From Streptosporangiaceae bacterium (GTDB lineage: Bacteria; Actinomycetota; Actinomycetes; Streptosporangiales; Streptosporangiaceae): a stretch of DNA of 5,035 bases. The notes below the pieces were generated by a model. It made no database searches. It was given only the letters and a program-made list of their open reading frames with translations, and was not told the DNA's origin. Both the position numbers and the translations under genes were made by a program. Positions 1 to 5,035 of this stretch are shown here, in pieces (position 1 is the first letter of the stretch; each line of letters opens with the position of its first letter). The stretch is taken from contig JASHSZ010000211.1 in NCBI GenBank assembly GCA_030040815.1, forward strand, positions 1 through 5,035, written 5' to 3'.

Positions 1-299
1 ACGTAGAGCGCTGCCCTGAGCAGATCGCCGAAGATCATGTTCCAGCGGCGGTCGAACTTGTCCGCCACCGCGCCCGCTAGCGGACCGAGCACCAGCGCGG
101 GCAGCAGCGAGGTCAGCCAGACACCGCTGACTGCGTAGACGCCGCCACTCCCGCCGATCTTGTCGGCCAGCGCAGACAGCGCGAGCAGACTCAGCCAATC
201 CCCCAGGCTCGCCAGCGTGAGCGCCACCCACAGCCGTCGAAACGGCGTGATCGACAACACGCCGGGGCTGCGGGCACCCAAGGGGGATTGGAAGTTCAC
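1..299 (-). CDS. MFS transporter-like membrane protein, N-terminal fragment (possibly the MFS half of an MFS/dTMP kinase fusion)
   Basis: Reading leftwards from a GTG at 299-297 gives 99 complete codons, open to the window edge. The protein begins VNFQSPLGARSPGVLSITPF. Two hydrophobic segments follow, at about residues 24-46 (WVALTLASLGDWLSLLALSALA) and 57-77 (YAVSGVWLTSLLPALVLGPLAG). After them comes AGAVADKFDRRWNM, which fits the MFS loop between helices 2 and 3 (G-x3-D-x2-DRR). FRRLW before helix 1 and GDWL inside it are, from memory, typical of the MFS region of actinobacterial proteins annotated as dTMP kinase, in which an MFS domain precedes the kinase. In many actinobacteria tmk lies just downstream of topA, as it would here. 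Whether a kinase domain follows cannot be seen. No Shine-Dalgarno sequence precedes the GTG, but a TACCCT element lies 7 nt upstream, so a leaderless mRNA is likely. MFS assignment is fairly sure; substrate and fusion are inference. Confidence 0.8.
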   Translation of the reverse strand, partial: MNFQSPLGARSPGVLSITPFRRLWVALTLASLGDWLSLLALSALADKIGGSGGVYAVSGVWLTSLLPALVLGPLAGAVADKFDRRWNMIFGDLLRAALY

Positions 300-306
300 G
301 GCGCTA

Positions 307-312
307 AGGGTA
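307..312 (-). promoter_or_regulatory. Candidate -10 element for a leaderless MFS mRNA
   Basis: On the minus strand TACCCT fits the actinobacterial -10 form TANNNT. It ends exactly 7 nt before the GTG start, so transcription would begin at or next to the start codon. The lack of any Shine-Dalgarno sequence before this GTG agrees. No good -35 hexamer stands at the usual 16-18 bp distance, so the call rests on the -10 box and its position. Confidence 0.4.
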
Positions 313-357
313 TCGGCCCTCTCTGGAGGCGACTGCTGACAGCGTAAACCTGCGCCA

Positions 358-394
358 TCCGTACCAGAAAAATAGTACGGAACGGGCTAGTTCC
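358..394. repeat. Two overlapping inverted repeats between topA and the MFS gene
   Basis: The arms TCCGTAC (358-364) and GTACGGA (375-381) are perfect over 7 bp around a 10-nt AT-rich loop. A second pair, GGAAC (379-383) and GTTCC (390-394), shares GGA at 379-381, so both stems cannot form at once. The site lies about 120 bp past the topA stop and 60 bp before the MFS start. On the minus strand the T-run falls inside the loop and not after the stem, so this is not a classic intrinsic terminator. It could be a 3' processing or termination hairpin for topA, or the palindromic operator of a dimeric regulator. Confidence 0.45.
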
Positions 395-516
395 AGCGTG
401 CAGCCCTTTGCCCAGTCGTGCAACTTAAGCCGCCGCGACCAGCTCGCCAGCGCCGATGCGTGCTGGGCTCCGCGGCGACGGCCCGGCGCGCCAGGCTGCC
501 GCTCCGACCGGCCGCG

Positions 517-3372
517 TCAGCTGTCGCCGGCCGGGGCCTTCTTCGTTCCGCGGCTCCCGGTCTTCGCGCCGCGGTTCCCCGCCGACCTGGCCCCGGACTT
601 AGCGGTGCGGCCAGAGCCAGCGGCCGTGCGACTTCCCGCCCGCCGCGGCGGCGCTGGCGCCGCGGCCCGCCGCTCGGCAAGCAGTTCGATAGCGCGCTGC
701 GGCGTGATCGACTCCACGGTGTCGCCCTTGCGAAGCGAGGCGTTCGTCTCGCCATCGGTCACGTACGGGCCGAACCGGCCCTCCCGCAGCACGATCGGCT
801 TGCCGGTCGCCGCGTCCTGCCCGAGTTCGCGCAACGGCGGCGCGGCGGCCGCCCTGGCCGCCCGTCCGCGCGGCTTCGGCTGTGCGAGCAACGCCTTCGC
901 CTGGTCGAGGGTGACGGTGAACATCTGCTCCTCGGACTCCAGCGACCGGCTCTCGCTGCCCTTCTTCACATACGGGCCGTAGCGGCCGTTCTGCACGGTC
1001 ACCGGCTCGCCGTCCATCTCGCCAAGCATCCGCGGCAGGGTCAGTAGCCTGATCGCGTCGTCCAGCGTGACACTGTCCAGGTCCATCGACTTCAGCAGCG
1101 ACGCCGTCCGGGGCTTGGCCGATGATGCCGCGTCGTCCTCGGCTACTTCCGTCACGTAGGGTCCGAACCGGCCAGCCTTAGCCACGATCGTCTTGCCGGT
1201 CTCCGGGTCGGTGCCGAGGACCTTGTCCCCGCTCGGCCGGTCGAGCAGTTCGGCGGCAAACTGCGGAGTCAGCTCGTCTGGCGCCGTACCCTCGGGAACG
1301 TTCACCCGCTGACCGTCGCGCTCCAGGTACGGACCGTAACGGCCGACCCGGACGACGATGTCGGTGCCGGACAGCGGGAACGAGCTGACGTCTCGGGCAT
1401 CGATCTCACTGAGGTCGCTGACCATCTCCTTGAGACCCTCTTCGCCGTCCGCGCCGAAGTAGAAGCGGCGCAGCCACGGCACCCGCTGGGCCTCGCCATT
1501 GGCGATGTCGTCGAGCGCGTCTTCCATCTGGGCGGTGAACTCGTAGTCCACCAGGTGCGGGAAGTGGCGCTCGAGCAGTGTGACCACGGCGAACGCGACG
1601 AACGACGGGACTAGCGCCGTCCCCTTCTTGAACACATAGCCGCGGTCCAGAATCGTGCTGATGATGGAGGCGTACGTCGACGGCCGGCCGATCGCGCGGT
1701 CCTCAAGCTCCTTGATCAGCGTTGCCTCGGTGTAGCGGGCGGGCGGACGCGTGGCGTGCTCGGCTACATCCAGGCCGATCGCCCTCAGCGGCTCCTGCTC
1801 GGTCAGCGGCGGCAGCCTGCGCTGGTTGTCGTCCCGCTCGGCGTCGTCGTCGGCGTCTTCCACGTAGGCCCGGAGGAAGCCGTAGAAATGGATGATCTTG
1901 CCGGAGGCGGTGAACTCGGCCTCCCGGCCAGGCGTGGTGCGCGATTCGTCGCCCGCGGCGGCGCCAGCGACCGTGCTAACGACGATCGGCTCGCGCGCGG
2001 CGGCCAGACCGAGTACCCGCACCGACACGGACTCGCCGGTGGCGTCCTTCATCTGCGACGCCACGGTCCGCTTCCAGATGAGCTCGTATAGCCGCAGCTC
2101 GTCGCCCGACAGCCCAGCCCGAGCAGGCGTCTTGAACTGGTCGCCCGCGGGGCGGATGGCCTCGTGCGCCTCCTGCGCGCTCTTGACCTTGCTGTCGTAG
2201 ATCCGCGGCGCGTCCGGCACGTACTCCGCGCCGTACAGCTCTCTGGCCTGGGTCCGCGCGGCGTTCAGCGCGGTCTGCGACAGCGTCACCGAGTCGGTCC
2301 GCATATACGTGATGTGGCCGTTCTCATACAGCCGCTGCGCGAGCTGCATCGTGTACCGCGAGGAGAAGCCCAGCTTCCTCGACGCCTCTTGCTGCAGCGT
2401 CGTGGTGCGGAACGGGGCGTAAGGCGATCTGCGATACGGCTTGCGCTCCACCGACTTCACCCGGAACGCCGCGTTGGCCAGCCGGTCCCGCAGCGCTGCG
2501 GCAGCACCGCCGTCCAGGTGCAGAATTCCGCCCTGACCGTCGTGATCGGCTCCGCCGCGCAGCTCACCTGTCGAGCTAAAGTCGCGGCCCTGCGCAACCC
2601 GGCGGCCGTCGACCGTCGCCAGCGTCGCGGTGAACGTCTGCACGTCACCGACTGCAAGGCCGTCTGTTATCTTGGCGAACTCCGCCTCCAGGTCCCAGTA
2701 CTCAGCGGGCCGGAAAGCGATCCGGTCGCGCTCCCGGTCGACCACCAAGCGCACTGCGACAGACTGGACCCGGCCGGCCGACAGCTGGGGCATGACCTTC
2801 TTCCACAGCACCGGCGACACTTCGTAGCCGTACAGCCGGTCCAGCACCCGGCGGGTTTGGTAGGCCTCGACCAGTCCCTGGTCCACGTCCCGCGGCGAGG
2901 CGATGGCGCGAGAGATCGCCTCGGGCGTGATCTCGTGGAACACCATCCGGCGCGTCGGCACGCGCGGGCGCAGCTCCTGCTTGAGGTGCCAGGCGATCGC
3001 CTCGCCCTCGCGGTCCTCGTCAGTGGCGAGGTAGAGCTCGTCGGCGTTCTTCAGCAGCTGCTTGAGCTTGGCGACTTGCTGCTTCTTATCCGAGTTGACG
3101 ACGTACAAGGGCTCGAAGTCGTGGTCCACGTCGACACCCAGCCGGGCCCAAGGCTCCTTGCGGTACTTCGTCGGTATCTCGGCTGCCTTATCAGGCATGT
3201 CCCGGATGTGGCCGATGCTGGACTCGACCACGTAACCCTTTCCGAGGAAGCCAGCGATCGTGCGCGCCTTGGCCGGCGACTCAACGATGACCAGCTTGTT
3301 GCCACCGTTCGCGCCGGCCCTCCGGCCGCCAGTCGATTCCTCGGTCCCTGCTGCCACTTCTTCCACCTTCAA
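517..3372 (-). CDS. topA: DNA topoisomerase I (type IA)
   Basis: A 951-residue type IA topoisomerase, which relaxes negative supercoils by cutting one strand through a 5'-phosphotyrosine link. The Toprim domain opens with KLVIVESPAKA at residues 26-36 (Glu31). The metal-binding triad is Asp118, Asp120 and Glu122 in ATDEDREGE. SAGRVQSVAVRLVV (198-211) follows, then the catalytic Tyr356 in ITYMRTDS. EAHEAIRP (401-408) and RYTEATLIKELED...GRPSTYA (546-567) are further family signatures. The C-terminus has no cysteine zinc fingers. It carries four GR[FY]GPY repeats at about 678, 735, 797 and 866, then a basic Arg/Ala/Lys tail (900-951), as in mycobacterial and Streptomyces TopA, whose length it matches. 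Residues about 235-300 are a poorly conserved insert. The start is unsettled: TTG at 3372 gives the longest frame but has no good ribosome site, whereas GTG at 3357 (codon 6) has AGGTGG 5 nt before it. The gene points away from the DUF5703 gene. Confidence 0.97.
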   Translation of the reverse strand: MKVEEVAAGTEESTGGRRAGANGGNKLVIVESPAKARTIAGFLGKGYVVESSIGHIRDMPDKAAEIPTKYRKEPWARLGVDVDHDFEPLYVVNSDKKQQVAKLKQLLKNADELYLATDEDREGEAIAWHLKQELRPRVPTRRMVFHEITPEAISRAIASPRDVDQGLVEAYQTRRVLDRLYGYEVSPVLWKKVMPQLSAGRVQSVAVRLVVDRERDRIAFRPAEYWDLEAEFAKITDGLAVGDVQTFTATLATVDGRRVAQGRDFSSTGELRGGADHDGQGGILHLDGGAAAALRDRLANAAFRVKSVERKPYRRSPYAPFRTTTLQQEASRKLGFSSRYTMQLAQRLYENGHITYMRTDSVTLSQTALNAARTQARELYGAEYVPDAPRIYDSKVKSAQEAHEAIRPAGDQFKTPARAGLSGDELRLYELIWKRTVASQMKDATGESVSVRVLGLAAAREPIVVSTVAGAAAGDESRTTPGREAEFTASGKIIHFYGFLRAYVEDADDDAERDDNQRRLPPLTEQEPLRAIGLDVAEHATRPPARYTEATLIKELEDRAIGRPSTYASIISTILDRGYVFKKGTALVPSFVAFAVVTLLERHFPHLVDYEFTAQMEDALDDIANGEAQRVPWLRRFYFGADGEEGLKEMVSDLSEIDARDVSSFPLSGTDIVVRVGRYGPYLERDGQRVNVPEGTAPDELTPQFAAELLDRPSGDKVLGTDPETGKTIVAKAGRFGPYVTEVAEDDAASSAKPRTASLLKSMDLDSVTLDDAIRLLTLPRMLGEMDGEPVTVQNGRYGPYVKKGSESRSLESEEQMFTVTLDQAKALLAQPKPRGRAARAAAAPPLRELGQDAATGKPIVLREGRFGPYVTDGETNASLRKGDTVESITPQRAIELLAERRAAAPAPPRRAGSRTAAGSGRTAKSGARSAGNRGAKTGSRGTKKAPAGDS

Positions 3373-3394
3373 GTCCGGCAGACGCCAGGAGGTT

Positions 3395-3400
3395 ACCCTA
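3395..3400 (-). promoter_or_regulatory. Possible -10 element for topA
   Basis: TAGGGT on the minus strand fits TANNNT and lies 22 nt before the TTG at 3372. Transcription starting about 7 nt downstream of it would give a short leader of some 15 nt to the TTG or 30 nt to the GTG at 3357. No convincing -35 is present. Such boxes arise easily by chance, so this is a weak call. Confidence 0.25.
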
Positions 3401-3583
3401 GGCGTGCTCCGTAGCCGCCCGGCGCTCCAGCCGTCTGCTAGCCCCCTCGCGGTCGATGACCTGATAGCACTGCATACCGACGCGCTACCTGCTCACCAAC
3501 GTCCCCGTTCCCTTCCCGGACGTTAACCAGCGCCCTGGGCCAGCGTGTTCCCTGGGCCCGAGGGCGGGATTCCGTCAAGGTGA

Positions 3584-3611
3584 TTGAACCATCCCGCCTC
3601 GCGCGCACAAT
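3584..3611 (+). promoter_or_regulatory. Sigma-70-type promoter for a leaderless DUF5703 mRNA
   Basis: TTGAAC (3584-3589) and CACAAT (3606-3611) are separated by 16 bp. Each matches the housekeeping consensus at 4 of 6 positions, including the key A at position 2 and T at position 6 of the -10. The -10 ends 6 nt before the ATG at 3618, so the predicted transcription start coincides with the start codon. There is no Shine-Dalgarno sequence in the 20 nt before that ATG, as expected for leaderless translation. Confidence 0.5.
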
Positions 3612-3617
3612 GAGTTG

Positions 3618-3842
3618 ATGGCGGAGTACTCGTACCTTGTGGTCTATCTGCCGCGCGGCACGTCGGCTGACGCAGCGCGTCGAATTCTGACCGATCACGC
3701 CGAATATGGCAACTGGGAACTGTCGAGACTTCGCCGGTATCCAGATGGCAGCCGCAAGGCAACGCTGCGGCGGCTCATCATCCGTCAGGCCCGAGCTCAG
3801 CTTGGGATGCCACGGCCGATCGTTCCGAGGGCCCCCTACTAG
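3618..3842 (+). CDS. DUF5703-type small protein of unknown function
   Basis: A 74-residue protein beginning MAEYSYLVVYLPRGTS. I recognise the pattern of the actinobacterial DUF5703 family from its short N-terminal strand with PRGTS, then DHAEYGNWEL (26-35), RYPDGSRK (40-47) and RRLIIR (51-56). No function is known to me. The core ends near residue 57, and the last 17 residues (QARAQLGMP...) look like an extra tail compared with the usual length of about 60-65. It has no signal peptide, membrane helix or cysteine. ATG at 3618 was chosen because the family begins M-x-EY. A TTG lies just before it at 3615, and an ATG at 3610 runs into a stop after two codons. The promoter position suggests leaderless translation. 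A DUF5703 gene beside an M20 peptidase gene is, from memory, a recurring actinobacterial pairing, though here the two are about 850 bp apart and face opposite ways. Confidence 0.88.
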   Translation: MAEYSYLVVYLPRGTSADAARRILTDHAEYGNWELSRLRRYPDGSRKATLRRLIIRQARAQLGMPRPIVPRAPY

Positions 3843-3856
3843 TCCCGCTAGTCCCG
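3839..3856. repeat. Perfect 9-bp tandem duplication at the convergent gene ends
   Basis: CTAGTCCCG occurs twice head to tail (3839-3847 and 3848-3856). Because CTAG reads the same on both strands, the first copy supplies the TAG stop of the DUF5703 gene (3840-3842) and the second supplies the TAG stop of the tentative minus-strand gene (3850-3848). Replication slippage is the simplest origin. Confidence 0.85.
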
Positions 3857-4216
3857 CGTGGTGAGCAGGCGAGCGCGACGCCTGCCAGTAACCGGCGTGC
3901 TCACGCCTAATCGAGCAGCGTGCTTTCCGCCCCGGCGCCGCGGCGGCCGTTTCCGGGCGTCTTCGGTATGCGTCGGCGGCGGGACGGCTACCCTCGCTGG
4001 CCACGTCCCCCCAGTCCGCCCGGCTGTCCGCGCGACCGCGCGCCGCCAGCGGCTGGTTACGATCCTGGCGGGCTGCCGCAGGAAGCGGGGCAGACCGGCC
4101 TGCTGCCGCCCGCCCCGTTGCAGCGTGATGACGATCAACAGGCAGGCCGCGGACACGAGCGTGCCGGCCGCGAAACCTTCCGCGACCCCCGGCCCGAGCG
4201 CGGGCAGCAGAGTCAC
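3848..4216 (-). CDS. Tentative small single-helix membrane protein with a basic tail
   Basis: I do not recognise this protein. From GTG at 4216 it has 122 residues. One membrane helix is predicted at about 14-32 (GFAAGTLVSAACLLIVITL), followed by an Arg-rich tail that should stay in the cytoplasm. The GTG was chosen because GAGG (4222-4225) lies 5 nt upstream. The frame is open to another GTG at 4252, but that one has no ribosome site. Support for coding: G or C at the third position in 57 of the first 63 codons by my count, the ribosome site, a sensible helix, and a stop 5 bp from the convergent DUF5703 stop. Against it: over the last 59 codons the figure falls to 43, and the tail is low-complexity. 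The true C-terminus might lie in another frame (frameshift) or the gene may be decaying. It may also be only a chance open frame in GC-rich DNA. Confidence 0.35.
   Translation of the reverse strand: MTLLPALGPGVAEGFAAGTLVSAACLLIVITLQRGGRQQAGLPRFLRQPARIVTSRWRRAVARTAGRTGGTWPARVAVPPPTHTEDARKRPPRRRGGKHAARLGVSTPVTGRRRARLLTTRD
3861..3904 (+). terminator. Hairpin cluster after the DUF5703 gene, possible terminator without a U-tract
   Basis: Twenty-two bases after the stop, GCAGGCG (3865-3871) and CGCCTGC (3879-3885) form a perfect 7-bp stem with a 7-nt loop. A competing pair, GTGAGCA (3861-3867) with TGCTCAC (3898-3904), shares GCA with the first stem. There is no U-run, which is common for actinobacterial 3' hairpins, so this may end or protect the transcript. 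The same bases lie within the 3' end of the tentative minus-strand gene. Confidence 0.35.
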
Positions 4217-4555
4217 GTGAACCTCGGGCAGGCGGTGGCCACGGCCAGGCACGCCCGCCGGGCGGTGCGGACGACCGTGGCCACCGGAGCGGGCAAGCGC
4301 CCGCGGCTGGCCTGGAGGGAATCACGGCCAGGGCACCAAGTCCGCGCGCTGCCAGTCGCGGTTCCGTGCCACAGCGACGGCGCGCGGCTGCAGACCGGCT
4401 TCGCCAGGCTCTGCCCCTGTTCCGGCAACACAGGCGACCCTCCTTGCTGGCCAGCTGGCGACAGCCATGCAGTCTCCCGATGACCCGCCAGGTGCGGGGC
4501 CGCTGGCCGGGGCGCAATCGAAAGGGGGGTTGGCAACCTCGGGGCATCAACCCCG
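4217..4555. other. Gene-free, hairpin-rich stretch; possible structured RNA or leader
   Basis: No convincing gene was found on either strand. The stretch can be read as a row of stems: 4233-4286 (listed separately); GCGGGC/GCCCGC at 4289-4304 with loop AAGC; CTGGCC/GGCCAG at 4307-4331; CCGCGCGC/GCGCGCGG at 4342-4387 with an inner GTCGC/GCGAC stem at 4355-4378; GCAGA/TCTGC at 4390-4414 with an inner GGC/GCC; CCTGT/ACAGG at 4416-4434; GCCAG/CTGGC at 4487-4507; and GGGGTTG/CAACCCC at 4526-4554. I compared it by eye with several riboswitch classes (c-di-AMP, cobalamin, TPP, FMN, glycine) and found no match. High GC makes chance pairing common, so a functional RNA is only a possibility. If transcribed leftwards it would be the 5' leader of the tentative membrane protein. 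Confidence 0.3.
4233..4286. repeat. 12-bp inverted repeat with a nested inner stem
   Basis: CGGTGGCCACGG (4233-4244) is the exact reverse complement of CCGTGGCCACCG (4275-4286). Within the 30-nt interval a second stem is possible: GCAC (4249-4252) with GTGC (4265-4268), and GCCC (4253-4256) with GGGC (4260-4263), leaving G4264 bulged. The whole makes a long imperfect hairpin. On the minus strand it ends 16 nt before the GTG of the tentative membrane protein and just before its ribosome site. Confidence 0.7.
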
Positions 4556-4697
4556 CACAATGAGTCACGATAGCACTACTGAGTGTGCATGCGTGGGAAA
4601 AACGAAACCACACCCACGTCGATACTCATCACCACGCTGGCGACACCGCGGACGATCTTGGGCCGACCTTGCCTAACAGCCTGAGCTGGACTAATCA
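4556..4697. other. Less GC-rich intergenic stretch beside the M20 gene
   Basis: This stretch, downstream of the M20 stop, is visibly less GC-rich than its surroundings and holds no gene I would support. It contains CACAAT at 4556-4561 on the plus strand and TATCGT at 4567-4572 on the minus strand, both -10-like but without a well-placed -35. It also holds an inverted repeat at 4592-4618. No hairpin followed by a T-run was found that would serve as a classic terminator for the M20 gene. Confidence 0.4.
4592..4618. repeat. 6-bp inverted repeat downstream of the M20 gene
   Basis: CGTGGG (4592-4597) and CCCACG (4613-4618) flank a 15-nt A-rich loop. Read in the direction of M20 transcription, the T-run is in the loop, about 80-100 nt after the stop. 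It might contribute to transcript ending, but the stem is short. Confidence 0.3.
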
Positions 4698-5035
4698 CTA
4701 ACAAAGATCAAGGAAGTTATCCAGAACGCGGACCCCGAACCGGAGCGCCGACACCGGGACACGCTCGTCCACGCCATGGAACATGCCCGCGAAGTCGAGG
4801 TCCGGCGGCAGCCGGAGCGGAGCGAAGCCGAAGCAGCGGATGCCCAGCCGCGAGAATGACTTGGCGTCCGTGCCCCCCGACAGGCAGTAGGGCACCATCT
4901 GACCAGCGGGGTCCTCGGCGAGCAGCGCCGCCGCCATTGCCGCTACCAGGTCACCGTCGAAGCTGGTCTCCAGTGCGACGTCGCGGTGCACATCCTCGCG
5001 CCTGACCCCCGGCCCGATCAGCGCGTCGATCTCGC
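4698..5035 (-). CDS. M20 family metallopeptidase, C-terminal fragment
   Basis: The frame enters from the right edge and ends at TAG (4700-4698), giving the last 111 residues. The fragment reads EIDALIGPGVRRED at its start, so the GTG at 4991 is internal and not a start. It fits the end of the catalytic domain of M20 zinc peptidases. Visible signatures are ALETSFDG (20-27 of the fragment), VPYCLSGGTDAKSFSRLGI (47-65) and AGMFHGVDERVP (82-93). His86, in the HG-x-DE motif, would be the last metal ligand. M20 enzymes hydrolyse dipeptides or N-acyl amino acids using two zinc ions; the substrate here cannot be told. The upstream part with the other metal ligands and the dimerisation domain lies outside the window. 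The protein ends VLDNFLDLC. Confidence 0.92.
   Translation of the reverse strand, partial: EIDALIGPGVRREDVHRDVALETSFDGDLVAAMAAALLAEDPAGQMVPYCLSGGTDAKSFSRLGIRCFGFAPLRLPPDLDFAGMFHGVDERVPVSALRFGVRVLDNFLDLC

Noticed and set aside
358..381. Classic intrinsic terminator after topA
   Set aside because: The T-run on the minus strand is in the loop and not after the 3' arm of the stem.
2164..3414. 416-codon open frame on the plus strand
   Set aside because: It is fully antisense to the well-supported topA gene and has no recognisable domain.
3839..3856. Tandem 9-bp repeat as a transposon target duplication
   Set aside because: The copies are directly adjacent with nothing between them and no terminal inverted repeats nearby. 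Precise excision would leave one copy, so slippage explains it better.
3920..4483. 187-codon plus-strand frame
   Set aside because: It has good third-position GC in parts, but the protein is Pro/Arg/Gly-rich without any helix or motif, has no ribosome site, and overlaps the better minus-strand candidate.
4213..4560. 115-codon minus-strand frame whose TGA overlaps the GTG at 4216 (GTGA)
   Set aside because: The GTGA overlap suggests translational coupling. However, the frame starts on TTG without a ribosome site, has about 80% G/C at third positions, and its product looks random, so the overlap is probably chance.
3438..4613. 391-codon open frame on the minus strand
   Set aside because: It runs antisense through the whole DUF5703 gene and the spacer. 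The product is low-complexity Arg/Ala/Pro-rich with no family pattern, and long stop-free frames are expected at this GC content.
4560..4676. 38-codon ATG frame on the plus strand (MSHDSTTECACVGKTK...)
   Set aside because: There is no ribosome site and no -10 box at a suitable leaderless distance. The -10-like CACAAT overlaps the ATG itself. The codons do not resemble those of its neighbours.
4217..4697. tRNA, SRP RNA, RNase P RNA or a known riboswitch in the gene-free stretch
   Set aside because: I looked for the T-loop, the SRP GGAAG/GCAGC core, the RNase P conserved blocks and several riboswitch cores on both strands and saw none. A covariance search would be decisive.
4991..4991. GTG at 4991 as the start of a 97-residue gene
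   Set aside because: The frame continues to the window edge with sequence typical of M20 peptidases, so this is an internal valine codon.

Overview
The window comes from a high-GC actinobacterium. Three things point there: GTG and TTG start codons, a TopA of the actinobacterial type (no zinc fingers, but GR[FY]GPY repeats and a basic tail), and a small DUF5703-type gene followed by an M20 peptidase of the kind found in Streptomyces-like genomes. The species cannot be named from the sequence.

Layout from left to right. (1) Positions 1-299, minus strand: the N-terminus of a major facilitator superfamily (MFS) membrane protein that runs off the left edge. It resembles the MFS half of actinobacterial proteins annotated as dTMP kinase. 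(2) 300-516: a spacer with a probable leaderless promoter for the MFS gene and two overlapping inverted repeats. (3) 517-3372, minus: complete topA, DNA topoisomerase I, with all key catalytic residues visible. (4) 3373-3617: a divergent promoter region. (5) 3618-3842, plus: a 74-residue DUF5703-type protein, probably read from a leaderless mRNA. (6) 3848-4216, minus: a tentative one-helix membrane protein that converges on it, with both stop codons lying in a 9-bp tandem duplication. (7) 4217-4697: gene-free sequence in two parts, a GC-rich stretch full of hairpins (about 4233-4554) and a less GC-rich stretch (about 4556-4697). (8) 4698-5035, minus: the C-terminal 111 residues of an M20 family metallopeptidase that enters from the right edge.

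No operon can be shown inside the window. topA and the MFS gene lie in the same direction, 217 bp apart, and the MFS gene appears to have its own promoter. The genes are mostly housekeeping. topA relaxes negative supercoils, and the MFS gene would tie to nucleotide metabolism if a kinase domain follows it. I found no defence system, mobile element, CRISPR array or tRNA. The least explained part is the structured gene-free stretch at 4217-4560 together with the possible small membrane protein next to it. It could be a long 5' leader or a small RNA, but this rests on visual pairing only.
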